Source: Heliocidaris erythrogramma
Lineage: Eukaryota; Echinodermata; Echinoidea; Camarodonta; Echinometridae
DNA length: 64,000 nt
Assembly: GCA_025617745.1 (NCBI GenBank)
Contig: CM046855.1
Location: 45,673,813-45,737,812 of the forward strand
Reading direction: 5' to 3'
The position numbers and the translations under genes are program-made. Below are positions 1 to 11,435 of this stretch, one piece after another. A model generated the notes under the pieces. It did not search any database, was not told the DNA's origin, and saw only the letters and a list, made by a program, of their open reading frames with translations. Each line of letters begins with the position of its first letter. Within the stretch, counting starts at the first letter, position 1.

Positions 1-188
1 TCGTCAAGTAAATCGTCTCGTTTTTTCGGACCTTGCTATCAATGCCATTACTGCGCAACCCACTTTTAATACACCATTTTACTGTTTCTTACAGGCTCAT
101 TATTGTCTCTCAACAATTCCCAACGATTAATTCATAAATCCTTTGCTATTTTATATTTGTCGCATATATAGACGACTTCCCATTCCCA

Positions 189-328
189 TTAAAGGGGTAC
201 TCCGGCCTAAAAATAATATTAATTGAATGAATAGAGTAAAATTAAACAAGCAAAACACTAAAAAATTAAGTTTAATTTTACTCTCTAATATTCAATTCAT
301 ATAATTGCAGGCCGGAGTACCCCTTTAA
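189..328. mobile_element. hairpin MITE with TTAA ends
   Basis: The ends are a perfect 19-bp inverted repeat, TTAAAGGGGTACTCCGGCC and its complement. The interior is also largely self-complementary, so the whole 132-bp element (193-324) can fold into one long hairpin. TTAA at 189-192 and 325-328 fits the TTAA target duplication of piggyBac-type transposases. It is inserted in the first copy of the 1-1620 module family. Confidence 0.7.
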
Positions 329-802
329 TTCGTCCAGCAAATTTGCTTCTTTATTTGCGTTTCATAATTCCTGAAGACATGCTCCATTGGATTTTGTTTT
401 AAAGATAAAAAAGTAATTCTTGTATTGAAGACGGCCCGATGAAATTATTTTAATTCGTCAGGTAAATCGTCTCGCCTGTTTAGTTTGCGTTTCATAAGTC
501 TTGTTCTGAATACGATCCGATGAAACCATTTCGATCGATAGCTAGAGAAGTAATTCATCAAGTAGATCTAAAATCGTCTCACCTTCTTTTCGTTTGCGTT
601 TCATAATTGTTGTATTGAAGACGGCCCAAGGAAATTATTTTGATCGTGTGGAGAAAAATTAATTCGTCAAATAAATCGTCTCGTTTTTCTCCGGACCTTG
701 CTATCAATGCCATTACTAGACTGCACAACGTTCTATACTGTTTCTTACAGGCTCCTTACTGTCTCTCAACAATTCTCAACGATTTATATTTGTCGCATAT
801 AT

Positions 803-971
803 CAGTGGCGTATCCAGGGGGCGCAACAGTCGCCCCCTCCCCTATTGGCTTCATAAAAGAATATAGTCACTATATAGCACTATTTTGCATTTCTCCCCCA
901 TGACGGCTATAAATAATTCCTGGCGGCGCCCCCCCCCCCCCCCACTATTGGGAAATCCTGGATATGCCCCT
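803..971. mobile_element. hAT-type nonautonomous element with 8-bp target duplication
   Basis: The left end CAGTGGCGTATCCAGG is matched at the right by CCTGGATATGCCCC, an imperfect terminal inverted repeat of the common hAT kind. GCATATAT flanks it at 795-802 and 972-979. The same repeat module near 150-175 has the uninterrupted site (GTCGCATATATAG), so this is a paralogous empty site. The interior carries C-rich tracts, one of more than ten C near 930. There is no coding capacity. Confidence 0.7.
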
Positions 972-1004
972 GCATATATAGGCGCCCGACGAAATTTTTT
1001 TGAA

Positions 1005-1270
1005 TTTTATCAATATTAATTCATTTCAATTCAATTCAGTATTTATTTCCAATTCATAAAAATGATACATATACAGACAAATAACGTGCCCAACGTGGAT
1101 TGATGATTAAAATAATATTGCTACCATGGATGCGGTAATTAAGTACAGTACCAAGTGATAATAATTAAAACATCCTAACATAAATTAATAATTGCTAAGT
1201 AATTTCTTTTTGTATTGTCTTTAAAAAGTATTATTAAACTGCATGTGTATTAATTCTGCTAAATTCCAAA
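1005..1270 (-). repeat. possible 3' tail of a non-LTR retroposon
   Basis: Read on the minus strand, the segment runs AT-rich into GGAAATAAATACTGAATTG and then GAATT-like repeats, as at the 3' ends of many LINE/SINE copies with short-repeat tails. No reverse transcriptase residues are present. Weak call. Confidence 0.2.
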
Positions 1271-1620
1271 CTATTCCATAAAATTCGTCCAGCAAATTGC
1301 CTCTTTATCGTTTGCGTTTCATAATTCCTGAAGACGCCCCGACGAAATTATTTTGATCCTTTGGAGGAAAATTAATTCGTCAAGTAAATGGCTATCAATG
1401 CCATTACCAGACGTGCACAACCCACTTAAACACTCTAGTTTACTATTTCTTACATTCCTTCTTATACTCTCTCAACAACTATTAATTCATAAAAACTTCG
1501 CTATTCATAATTATGTCATATCTCGGCTGCCCCCCCCCCCCTCTCTCTCTCCCTTTGCTTACCCTAATAAGAAGAATATAGTAAATGACGAAACAAAGGG
1601 AAACGATCCATGGGGAAAAT

Positions 1621-2255
1621 CCCCACGGTAAAATCCCCACATAGCCCCTTCAGATAAAAAAGGCACTATTGAAATGGTCACGAAAAGAAGTATTTGTGTT
1701 AAACATAATTATCGACAAACACACAGAGAGTATAATTCATTGTCTCAATAAACATGAGATGCAATCTGAACATGAGCATGAGCAGATATAGGTCATCTAT
1801 ACCAAATTCTAAAACCCACTGACACTAATATTCGATATGTGCTCATGAATGCCATGTAATCATTATTCAATTATGCACTAATGGTGCATTCCATGATATC
1901 CAGGTGGAAGTATTGTTTTTAAATGGGGAAACAAAAGCTACTTATGAGGCACCTCTATCACACCCAGAGTTATTTTTCTGAAGTGCACATAAAGGGACCC
2001 TCCATTATCTAAAATATCTGTGGATATTTGGGGTCATTTGTACCATGCGCTATCCCCGAACTGGCTTATTTTGATTCACAATCCATCCCGCTACTGTGTC
2101 TCGTATTTACACATACCTCATGTCCAAATCGCGGTTACAACGTACAATATCAACGTTGACAGAGAATTAACCCTGTACATGTACTTGGTTACGTAATCAG
2201 TTGGCCATTGACACCAGTTGTATACAGAGTCAACAGGAATTCTGTAACAGAGTCG
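1621..2255. other. gene-free stretch
   Basis: Unremarkable AT-rich DNA; I see no exon, repeat family or motif that I can support here. Confidence 0.5.
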
Positions 2256-2430
2256 CTATGAACATGACGGACAAAGAGAGTGGACAAAGCAAACCCTCAT
2301 TGTACCCTTCACAATGGTTCCGGTAGTCAAAAGAACAATACCTTTACTGCTGTATATGTATAACTGGTGTCACATGCATATTCAGCTGTTCTACTTATTT
2401 TAATAGTAGTATGTTCTTTTGTCTACACGA
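2256..2430 (+). repeat. fold-back repeat, copy 1 (inverted partner at 4705-4876)
   Basis: The reverse complement of this segment matches 4705-4876. Shared blocks include ATTGTGAAGGGTACAATGAG, GTCATGTTCATAG and GTAGACAAAAG. Each copy also contains CAAAAGAAC and GTTCTTTTG in opposite orientation, so it can fold on itself. Either two copies of a small transposon lie in opposite orientation, or these are the long inverted ends of a 2.6-kb element; the DNA between shows no transposase ORF. Confidence 0.55.
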
Positions 2431-3241
2431 TCCATTGTAAAATATAGAAAGACGAGTTGTTATCCGTCACGAACATTGACATTGACTTCGATGAGGCACA
2501 CACTGGACATAGCTTTTTTTCTCAACCACATAATATTCTTTTCACTAACATTGTTTATAGGTCTATTTGGATATTGATAGAGGGTGGGGGAGGGGGTGTA
2601 TAACGTTGACTTTAATTATGATGGACCATCATAAGGAAAGTCAAATTTGACAAGTAAAAGCCAATAATTTGTACGTTTAGTATTAAAACAGAAATCAAGG
2701 AATCTGGCCAATGTAAGTGTAATTACATGAATTATAGAATTAACAAGTAGAAAATCCGAATAAGTTCGAAAATCAATAAACCAGTAACTCCGTTATTTCT
2801 TTTGCAAATGTATATTAGTTGTTCCGATGTTAAAAATGGGGCAAGCAAGTACATATTTAGGGAGAACATGTTTCCAATTAATATTTTCGGACACATTGGT
2901 TTGATAGAGGGAAACACAAATTTCTTGGAGGAAATGGTAATTCATGAGAAAAAAATGAAACAATTCATTCAATTCTACAAATTCCTTGAAAACATTGTTA
3001 TTTCCTTTTCTCACTACAAGAATTTTAATTCAATTATTCAAAAGAGTTACAAGATTGGCGGAACTTGACAGAAAGGTGAAACTGGAAGACCAAAAATGTA
3101 AACAAATTAATTAAACAGGAAAATAAAACAAACGGAAGTGTATCATGCAAAAAAGCAAGTAGCATAGAATATTAAAGAGATTCAGGGGTGGTATAAAGGA
3201 TTAAATAATATGAATTAGTCATAAATGAAAGGAAAATAACT

Positions 3242-3895
3242 TTAAAGGACAAGTAACCCCACGTGATATTCTAGATGCACCTATTGTCTGCTACGTCTTT
3301 CCATGGAGGCTGCCATTTTGTGCATGACACGGATCATTAGGTACCATATGCATTGATAATAGCCTACCTTTACAACAGATACGTCGCTTTGTTCTGATTG
3401 TATTACGATTGTTATTGGCCATGAACCTAGATAATTGACGACCCATGAGTTCTAATAGCCATCCTGTAAAGCAGATTCCTCGCTTTGTTTTGGTATTGTT
3501 ACGATTGTCTCCGTCCTTGACGTCAATTCTCCGTCCTTGACGTATATTTTTTATGAAGTATATTTTTTATGAACAAATTAAGACCTTTTAAAAAATATAT
3601 AAAACTAAACTTACATTTCAGAATATGTGACTTTATCTAATATATATTTGTCCTCTAAAAATCAATTACAAGTTAACGATGAAGGAAATTTTACTTGGGA
3701 TGAAAAATATGTTCGTGTACACATAAAGTAATGGCAGCCCCCTTATTATTGCTAGCAGACGATAACTTGGCTGGAAAATAGTGATTTATATCTATATCCT
3801 GTGTTTTTACATGAAATTGCATGTATCAAATAAGAGGCATATACTACACCATTCAAAATAAGCTAATTCATACGCTGAGGTTAATTTCCCTTTAA
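3242..3895. mobile_element. TTAA-ended MITE (about 650 bp)
   Basis: The left end TTAAAGGACAAGTAACCCCA pairs with the right end, whose complement is TTAAAGGGAAATTAACCTCA, about 16 of 20 matching. TTAA stands at both edges (3242-3245 and 3892-3895), as expected for piggyBac-type insertion. The interior has a CRE palindrome TGACGTCA at 3528-3535 and a small direct duplication around TCCGTCCTTGACG. No ORF of note. Confidence 0.5.
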
Positions 3896-4704
3896 GTACT
3901 AAAATGAAGAAAATTCCACCTTTGTCAGGCTCTTGTAGTCGATACGCAGTATAATTGTTTGGAAACAACGTCCAAAATAAGGAAAGGAATGCGCGCTTGC
4001 ATCATGTCCATTGTGTGCCAATTGAAGGAGATGAAAAGGTATTGTGCGTGTGGCTAGTGAACGATGGTAGTCAAGATGCACGTTACATGTATACTAGTTG
4101 TAATTTTCAGACCCTGCAATTTCTTTACTAGCATGAACCACTGAACTGAAATTTTCGAAAATACAAGCTCATTAAAACCATGAAGCTACACCTTCAACAC
4201 ACGCTCAAAGTTGCACAATGTTAATTGTTTTGAAATCATGAATAACGAATATGAATATGAAGTTTAATTATATATCTGGGTGTTTATACAAGTGTTTGCT
4301 CAATGGATACATCAAATTCGTATTTTCTTCATCGAAGTACATTTTTTCCCCGACCAAATAGGTAGGGACTTGAATATATATGACAACCCATTCATTTGAT
4401 TTTTTTTGTATCTCCAAAATAGTTAACAGTGCTTATCTGAACATTTTCAGACTTGTGCTACTCTCTGTGTACGAAACCCTGGGTCATGCCCATGCCCCTG
4501 TGAGGCCAAGTAAAACGGATTCCTAGTTTCTCGTCTGGATTTTTCGAAAATGAGGGGGTATTTGACGTTTGATATTTTTCCATGGCCGCCGCACATACAT
4601 GCTACTGGACTCGTCTTCCCTTTATACAGCTGTATTTTTATTCTTCTTGGGTCCCTGACCCCCAAAAGGCATCAGAAGGCGAAAAGGATGCTTCCACAAT
4701 AGCT

Positions 4705-4876
4705 CTAGTAGACAAAAGGACATCCCTTCACTGCTATTATGTGACACCTGTTCTACATATTTTTACAGGATAGCAATGAATGAATGTTCTTTTGTTAACC
4801 AGTCCAATTGTGAAGGGTACAATGAGGAGCTGCATAGATTGTCCACTTCTTTGTTCGTCATGTTCATAGTGAATGC
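4705..4876 (-). repeat. fold-back repeat, copy 2
   Basis: This is the inverted partner of 2256-2430, with several indels between copies. The flank at 4443-4700 is somewhat GC-richer, with no recognised feature. Confidence 0.55.
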
Positions 4877-5166
4877 AGTACTGCATCCAAATAATTAAAA
4901 AGCAGTCCGGGCGTCACTCACCCCTTTAACATACAGTGCAGTCTTGCCCCGGAGAATTGCGTCCAAATAATTGAAAAAAGTCAGGGCGTTGAACTATAAC
5001 TTTCCGCCTAAAAAAATGTTTGCTACGAGTCATTATTATCTTTCTCTGAAATTTGGTAAAACGTCAGAGCTTTCCCCGCTCCCATCCCAGTTAAATAAAT
5101 GTACAGTGCAGTCTTGCGTCCAAGCTTGCCATATAAACATTTCCAAATCAACCCCCCCCCCCCTCC

Positions 5167-6181
5167 CTCTCGACAGTGGTTTTGAAAATCAAGATTTAGT
5201 ATGCATGTTCATCCGTCTAGTAATGATCACATTCAGAGGTGATGAGAAACAAAATGCATAAATTACTTGAACTTCTTTTCGCTTCGAAAAGCCACCGCCC
5301 TTTGATGGTGAAACCGACATTTTGCGCGCTATTGTAAACATGTCAATCATTCTAGTCCTGCGAATGGTATGTGACCTCTTTTCGTCAACATGCGTTTTTC
5401 CTTCCACATCTACCGCGCACGAATAAAAATGTAATGTCTTATTACTCCTAACACACGATTATAGATTTTCTCTCGCTCCTAAATCACGCACTTGTATGAT
5501 AATCTCGGCTGAGTTCACTTTCTCTCTGCTAAAGAAACAAGTCGGTTGTGTTTCCGCTCTATTTACTGCAGTTTTTTTTTTAAATCATAACTGCCTCTTG
5601 TAAAATTAACGCCCTGACAATTATTTCTCTCTTAAGTTACGTACATGTATCATAATGTCGAAAGTTCTTCTTAATTCTGTTTTGAAAGCTGAATTTAATT
5701 TCTGTATATTCTTTCCTATTTACTGGGTTAAAAGCGATGGGAACAAAAAAATAGGCGGATTCAGCATCCCCGAGGACAAAAGAATCTAAGGGCCGGTCCT
5801 TTTCCTCGCACAATGCCGGCCCGTCGATTCTTTTGTATGGGAAATGGCTGAATCCGTGCATGGGGATATTATTTTACCCCGCTCTAATTATTTTTAAAAT
5901 GTGTATCTACGGGTTTCTAAAAGCTAAATTTCTTTTCTTTTCCCCAGGTCTGCATGTTACAGAGGTATAGAATCCGCCCCTTTCAATGAACAAGAATTAA
6001 TGAAGCACCTCCTCAAGCCTTTGCACGGGACGATTGTTGATTTTTTTTCTCTCTCCCTCCCTATGTCCTTCTAAATGACGCGTTTGTTTTATAATCTCGA
6101 CACATACATGCCAATTTGTTTCTGGTTATAAAGCTAACTTTCTTTTCTTTTCGGCTGTAATAAGAGTTACATAATTGAAAC
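5167..6181 (+). repeat. left arm of a large inverted duplication
   Basis: The reverse complement of 5167-5745 and 6120-6181 matches 9846-8830 and 8820-8760, interrupted by indels. Shared blocks include GATTGACATGTTTACAATAG and TTCTTAATTCTGTTTTGAAA. The arm has about 350 bp more in its middle than its partner, made of extra copies of a degenerate direct repeat of about 200 bp. That repeat contains TTTCTTTTCTTTTCGGCTG and ATAATCTCG and continues to about 6480. Confidence 0.7.
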
Positions 6182-6494
6182 GTATCATCCTGATGTACAG
6201 CGGGACGAAGATAAACTGTGTTTATATATAGCTCGAATGTCAACGCTTCTCTCCGCTCTAGTTTACTCGAGGGTAGAAAAAATATCATGCACTTGTTTCA
6301 TAATCTCGAAAAAGATCCTTTTTTTCTGGTCACAATGCTGACCTCCTTTTCTTTTCGGTTGTTAAAAGAGTTACAGAATTGAACTCTTATCTCTCCGATT
6401 TATTACTCTGTATGGAGCTTTAAAAAACAATTCTCTCTCCCCAAAATCACACACCAATCGAACGCTCTTCATAATTCTGTTTTGAAAGCTTACA

Positions 6495-6620
6495 TTTACT
6501 TTCTGTGAGGGCATTTGAAGAGCAATCCTTTTCAGGGGACATATCTAATCAGACGAACGTAGTAAGTAAATTATTTTTGTTTCACCCTTTCCCAGAAACT
6601 CCAGTTTCTCTTTACACAAT
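6495..6620 (+). mobile_element. partial copy of the TTGAGTTCTGG MITE family
   Basis: It shares GCATTTGAAGAGCAAT and TTTTCAGGGGACATATCTA with the complement of 55940-55990, and then an end like CCCAGAAACTCCAGTTTCTC. Only the 3' third of the family is present. The full-length relatives are 14817-15239 and 55861-56252. Confidence 0.5.
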
Positions 6621-6699
6621 AGACGTGTGTCACCTTTTCATGGCATGGTCATTAATCTTTCAATGGGTTCCGATTTCTAAGAACTTCTTGTCATAAATT

Positions 6700-7500
6700 G
6701 GAAGGCAGGGGTTGACACAAAGAGGGGAGTGTCGATACTGATTGTTGTAAATAAGGATCAATAATCCATCAATGGACCTCCCGCTTTTTAAGAACCTCCT
6801 GTGTTTTTGAGGTGCGGGGGAGTTCGTATATAGTAATAATTTGTACTTTTTAGCACCCTTCACTAAAATGCATTCCATATATGAAGTTTGTTTTTTTCTT
6901 TATTTTTTTGTGAGGGGTGGGGGGACTTTGACAATGCTTTATACGGGGTGCAATACTGCACTGTATACATGTATGAAAGGGGTGGTGCAGGGAGGGGAAA
7001 GTCCCCCCCCCCCCTTCCCGCGCTAAGCGTGAAATCTGTGACGACTTAGCAAATTTGAGAGAAAAACGGGGGGGGGGGGGTTTAGGGACACAAAAAAAAT
7101 TCTCCAAACCTTAACAAAATTTTCAACAAAAAAAGGGGGGCACAATCGAGAAAATGGCGGATCGTCTATGGTAAAAATTCATACTTCTCTTCCAAAAGGG
7201 GGGGGGGGGCACGGGCCGGCTGTGCCCCCCCCCCCCCTGGATCCGCCACTGCCCGGACTGACTTGTGTTTAGACGCAATGCTGCACTGCATATAACATGC
7301 AGTGGTGGGTGCAGGGAGGGGAGATTCTCCCCCATCCCCACCCAGCCCCCTCCCGCGCAAAAACTTCGACGTTTTAGCAGAAGTACTCCGGGGCAATACT
7401 GTACTGTGTGTAACAAGGGTGGTTGCATGGTGGGGGTGGTTTCTTTCCTCCAACCCCCCCCCCCCCCGCAAAATTTTTGATGTTTTAGCAATTTTTGAGA
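6700..7500. repeat. G/C-tract repeat field with three copies of a unit of about 110 bp
   Basis: A unit beginning GGGGYGCAATACTGCACTGT, going through GGTGCAGGGAGGGG, a C tract and CCCGCGC, and ending GACGTTTTAGCA, recurs at about 6945-7056, 7272-7378 and 7393-7492. Between copies 1 and 2 lies a single hAT-type end: on the minus strand, CAGTGGCGGATCCAGG from 7251. Several poly-G or poly-C runs of 9 or more bases occur. Long open frames here are a by-product of the homopolymers. Confidence 0.6.
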
Positions 7501-8069
7501 AAGATATCGGCTTAATTAGGCTTTTCTCTCACTTCCCCCGCTTTTTCGCGCTCTCTTCTTTTTTTTTTGTTGGCGTTGGCGACCACCCCCACCGCAACCA
7601 CTGCATGGCTGTGCCCCTGGTGATGATCTAAAACTACCGAGATGTCGCTCGTTTTATCATAGTATTAGTTAGTTACATAGTAAAATTGAAATGATAAGAA
7701 GTTTTCTCTTACTTTTATCTCCAATGTTTCTTAAGTAACATAATGCATGGTCGCGGCTTGAAAATGACGGCATGAATTTTACAGTAGGTGTAATAGTATT
7801 TCAGAAAATTCGTTTTATAACTCACCAGGTTTGTAATTCCGAAATACAAATTTTCCATAGCGAGGGGGTTCACAATTCCAAGTATGTGACGTATTTTTGT
7901 GAAGATTCGTTATTCAGAAGGTCGTTTACGTATATTTCGAAAACGATGTAGGCTACATAATTCGTAATTACGAAAATATAATATGACTCTGTGACTTTTA
8001 GGAATAATTTAAGAACCTTCAGAAATATAAAAACAAATTTTCAATCCCGGAATTATGAACCCAGATCTA
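7501..8069. other. gene-free stretch
   Basis: AT-rich DNA with no feature that I can support. Confidence 0.45.
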
Positions 8070-8280
8070 GAAAATTGGTTCGGCGCATAAATTACAAAGA
8101 ATCTACTGACCAAATGAAACAACAAATAAATTAGAACTATAAGACGCAAAGTACATTTATCGGCTTGAAAATTGATTCGGCGCATAAATCACAAAGAATC
8201 TACTGACCAAATGAAACAACAAATAAATTAGAACTAAGACGCAAAAAACATTTATCGAATCGAAAAATGATTTGGCGCTT
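8070..8280 (+). repeat. 97-bp tandem duplication (about 2.2 copies)
   Basis: GAAAATTGRTTCGGCGCATAAA begins at 8070 and again at 8167, and a partial third copy begins near 8262 (GAAAAATGATTTGGCGC). Copies 1 and 2 are nearly identical, so the duplication looks recent. Confidence 0.8.
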
Positions 8281-8759
8281 AGCTAAAACATTAAATCATA
8301 AGGATGTCTTGGTAACATCGGCAACATGCACCTGTCCTTGTCTGTAACGTCTTGAAAGAGAAGGGACATAAAATGGAATATAAACAAGAGAAAACAAAGA
8401 TGAAATATAAATCAAAAAGATGTGGACCGGGCCGTTCTCGCGGCTCATCTCAAACATCACGCTTGCACACAAACCCTCGTCCGGTGTAGCGGTAGATACG
8501 GGGATCGGCAGATACCGTTCTAAAAACGACCAAGAACACTATCTGCCGGCGGATCATGTTCCAACCCGGCATATACCGTACCTAGACATAGCAACAAATA
8601 ATGTATGCAAACTGGATTCCAAGTATTGTAGTTCATTCAGTCATTTAGACTAACTAGTCCGTTTCCCCTAGTATGCATGTCCGAACGCGTTTAGACATAG
8701 TGCTATGAAGACGCGTATATTTAGACGGACGCATGACGTTTCCCGAGGGCGGGACTGTG

Positions 8760-9846
8760 TGTTTCAATTATGTAATTTTTATTACAGCCGAAAAGAAAAG
8801 AATCAGGGCAAAATAATATCCTCAATAGCTTTTTTTGTTCCTTTCACTTTTAATCCAGTAAAAAAGGAAAGTGTATACAGAAATTTAGCTTTAAAAACAG
8901 AATTAAGAAGAACTTTCGACATGATACAGGTACGTGATTTAGAAGGAGAGAAAATAATTGTCAGGGCGTTAATTTTACAAGAGGCACTTATGATTGATTC
9001 TTTTGCAGTAAACTGCAGTAAATACAGCGGAAACACAGACTTTTTTTTCTTTAGCAGAGAGAAAGTGAAGTGAACTCAGCCGAGATTATCACAAGTTCTT
9101 TTTCCTATGCAGCTTCATTTCTTTGGAACAATCTCCCCTTTCAAATTCGCAACGCTAGTTCTGTTAATACTTTTAAAACTTATGCTTAAAACCCATCTTT
9201 TTAAATCATATATCTTAAATCTGATATCCCTATATGGCATTTGCCATCCTTTATGTTTGTGTAGTTATGCAAGGCCTACTACTACTACTACTATTAATTT
9301 GTGATAAGTTTCATATTTTGGTTGTGCTTTGAATTTTTACTATTATTGTGTACTGGAGGGTATTTGATTGATGTAATTTGTTGTGCGAAGTATTTGGTTT
9401 CTTTCTCGTCAACTTTCATCATTCCTTTGTCTTTTCGACCGCTTAGAGGCAATTTTGCAATTTGTGGTATATAAATTGATTATTATTATAAGACAGTGCG
9501 TGATTTAGGAAAGAAAAATCGATAATTGTGTGTTAGGAGTAGATAAGACATTACATTTTTATTTTTATTCGTGCGCGGTAGATGTGGAAGGAAAAAAAGC
9601 ACGCTGACGAAAAGAGGTCACGTACCATTCACGCGACCAGAATGATTGACATGTTTACAATAGCGCGCAAAATATCGGTTTCACCATCAAAGGGCGGTGG
9701 TTTTGCCGAGCGAAAAGATCATGGACAAGTACAAGTAATTTATGCATTTTGTTTCTCGTCACCTATAGGCTGAATGTCATACTGTACATTACGAGACGGA
9801 TGAACATGCATACAAAATCTTGATTTTCAAAACCACTGTCGAAAGA
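8760..9846 (-). repeat. right arm of the inverted duplication, carrying a LINE insertion
   Basis: This is the inverted copy of 5167-6181. The homology is broken by about 400 bp (9096-9496) that is absent from the left arm at 5488-5503. Both arms stay open over 60-100 codons in one frame (for example MIDMFTIARK followed by SVSPSKGGGF), but I recognise no protein in them and treat this as repeat DNA. Confidence 0.7.
9096..9496 (+). mobile_element. 5'-truncated LINE fragment (end of reverse transcriptase ORF plus 3' UTR)
   Basis: 9118-9177 translates as FLWNNLPFQIRNASSVNTFK, the typical closing segment of CR1/L2/Jockey-like reverse transcriptase ORFs, where 'LWN.LP..IR' is followed by 'TFK..LK..LF'. 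After one frame change the expected KTHLFKSY follows. About 280 bp of 3' UTR with a TAC/ACT repeat follow, ending in ATTATTATTATA. The uninterrupted site exists in the inverted copy at 5488-5503, so both insertion edges are known. The target duplication is at most 4-5 bp (ACAAG/ACAG). A dead 5'-truncated insertion. Confidence 0.75.
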
Positions 9847-10984
9847 GTTTGATTTGTTCAAGCACGAAACAAAACAAAAATACAAATAAGTCTATCAGAT
9901 ACAAAGTCATTGCGGCTCTTTGTTTCTTTGGTTACTCCAAAATGCCGCTTAGCCAGGATTTAATTTCATGGCGGGTGTTGAGTGCACGAATCGTGCTCCT
10001 CAAGGGGGGGGGGGGGGGGGGGGGGGGGGGTTGGTATCCGCAAAAGAAACCTATCCGCATATGTTCTTGAAAGATTCCGTTCACTCTCTTTATAATTATA
10101 ACACTTTTTGGCGTTTCCTCACTTTCGGGAGAGGGCAAAATTGCCACGTCCATATTTTGGTCGAGACCAAAATTTGGACGCGGAAACGAGCTTCTTTCGA
10201 CAACTTACATTATTTCCTAATATTCTCTGCATATATAATCTAAATGGTTGTCTGGAAAATCATTATTTCCCTTTTTCTTCCTGAGGTAGCGTTATTTTCT
10301 AGTCCAAGTACCCTATCATCAAACAAGGTCATGTTAAATATCCTTTAACATTTATTCCTGATAATAATTATATATTTTTTGGAGTTGCTGAATATAGTGA
10401 TATGATCATTAATCTTCATTTTTATTCGTTAATATATCTTAGTGGAGGTATGAATATGTTAGATATTAGTAAACTGGGAAATAATTGAACGCACGCATAA
10501 CGGTAAGATTCGGGACACCATATTCTCTATGGCCGCGCACAGCTTTTTTCAGCGGCCGTGCCGATCCGCGTACCCCACGGTTACCATAATATCGCTTCGA
10601 TTTATCACCACTTCGGGAATCTTAATCGACCAGATAGAACATGCCAGACGGCAAATTCGTTTACAGACCAAAGACACTACATGTGAATATGTGATCTTTA
10701 CATCCATGAACATGAAAAATGGTTACTTTCCAGCTAAGTTGACCCTCTCCCTGAACGCCCACGATGTCGGCAATTTAGATAAAGTCAACTTTCATTTAAA
10801 AAAATAAATAAAAGATGTAGTTCGCCTCGAAGAGCATCTTCGATGGGAATGCTGCACCCGCGGCTCGAATGGCAGATTTTATTTAGCTTTCTTGGGTAAC
10901 TCGGCCAAGGTTGCAAACGTAGATGGCGCCATTATAAATGTCCCTTTAATTGACAGAGTGTCATATTTACGGTGATTGCTGCTA
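9847..10984. other. gene-free stretch with a 27-base G tract
   Basis: Apart from a run of 27 consecutive G at 10004-10030, I find nothing to support here. An open frame of 92 codons at 10529-10807 has no recognisable domain. Confidence 0.5.
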
Positions 10985-11235
10985 TGACCGGACGCAGGCG
11001 GCATGGCGGATTTAGTTTTAAAGAACATTCGCGGCAGCCTTCGGCGGGCATGGCGGATTTAATTTCAAGTGCAATCGCCAGCAGGCCGCAGGCGGCATGG
11101 CCGATTACTTTTTAAGAGTAATCAGTAAGCAGGCCGGGGCGGGCATGGTGGATTTATTTTTAAGTGCGAGGTGGCAGCCCGCGGTCGGCATGGGTCCGTT
11201 AATTGGCGCGTGCCTTGGCGGGAGGCTGCAGGCGG
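10985..11235 (+). repeat. GC-rich 47-bp minisatellite (about 5 units)
   Basis: GCATGG recurs at 11001, 11048, 11095, 11143 and 11188 (spacing 47, 47, 48, 45). It sits in units of the form GGCGGCATGGCGGATTTA, then TTTTAAGTGCAATCGC, then GGCAGCCCGCA. It is much more GC-rich than its surroundings and ends about 200 bp before the assembly gap. Confidence 0.75.
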
Positions 11236-11435
11236 CACGCTGTGATAGTTTTGCTCTCTCGCCTAAAAGTAGGTTCGGAAAATGGCGCTAAAGAGAGACA
11301 TACTGAAGCTTTTCGTCTTGCACTCATCAGAGTATACCGCAAGAATGAACAGAAAGCCGAAATAGAACAATATAACCGGAAACTAAAGGAACAAAGCGTG
11401 CGAAATAAAACTAGGTTCCCCAATAAAAGAGAATT
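11236..11435 (+). other. possible coding fragment running into the gap
   Basis: On the plus strand 11270-11435 is open and has charged, protein-like composition (for example YRKNEQKAEIEQYNRKLKEQ) up to the first N. A purine-rich stretch would give similar residues, and no domain is recognised. It could be an exon of an opposite-strand gene or chance. Confidence 0.15.

Larger units (their letters stand above)
1..1620 (+). repeat. cluster of degenerate repeat modules ('TTCGTCAAGTAAATCGTC' family)
   Basis: The same module recurs as direct copies starting near 1, 640 and 1353. Each runs from TTAATTCGTCAAGTAAAT through CTATCAATGCCATTAC, TACTGTTTCTTACA and CTCTCAACAA. A companion module (GCGTTTCATAATTCCTGAAGAC) is near 330, 490, 594 and 1281. 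Copies differ by substitutions and small indels. The first copy is interrupted by a hairpin MITE (193-324) and the second by a hAT-type element (803-971). No coding potential was seen; the parent family is not recognised. Confidence 0.65.

Noticed and set aside
7123-7631. Pro/Gly-rich ORFs on both strands
   Set aside because: Produced by poly-G and poly-C tracts inside repeats.
5189-9773. Similar ORFs in the two inverted arms taken as a conserved protein
   Set aside because: Similarity follows the DNA of the inverted duplication and is not restricted to one frame; no known domain.
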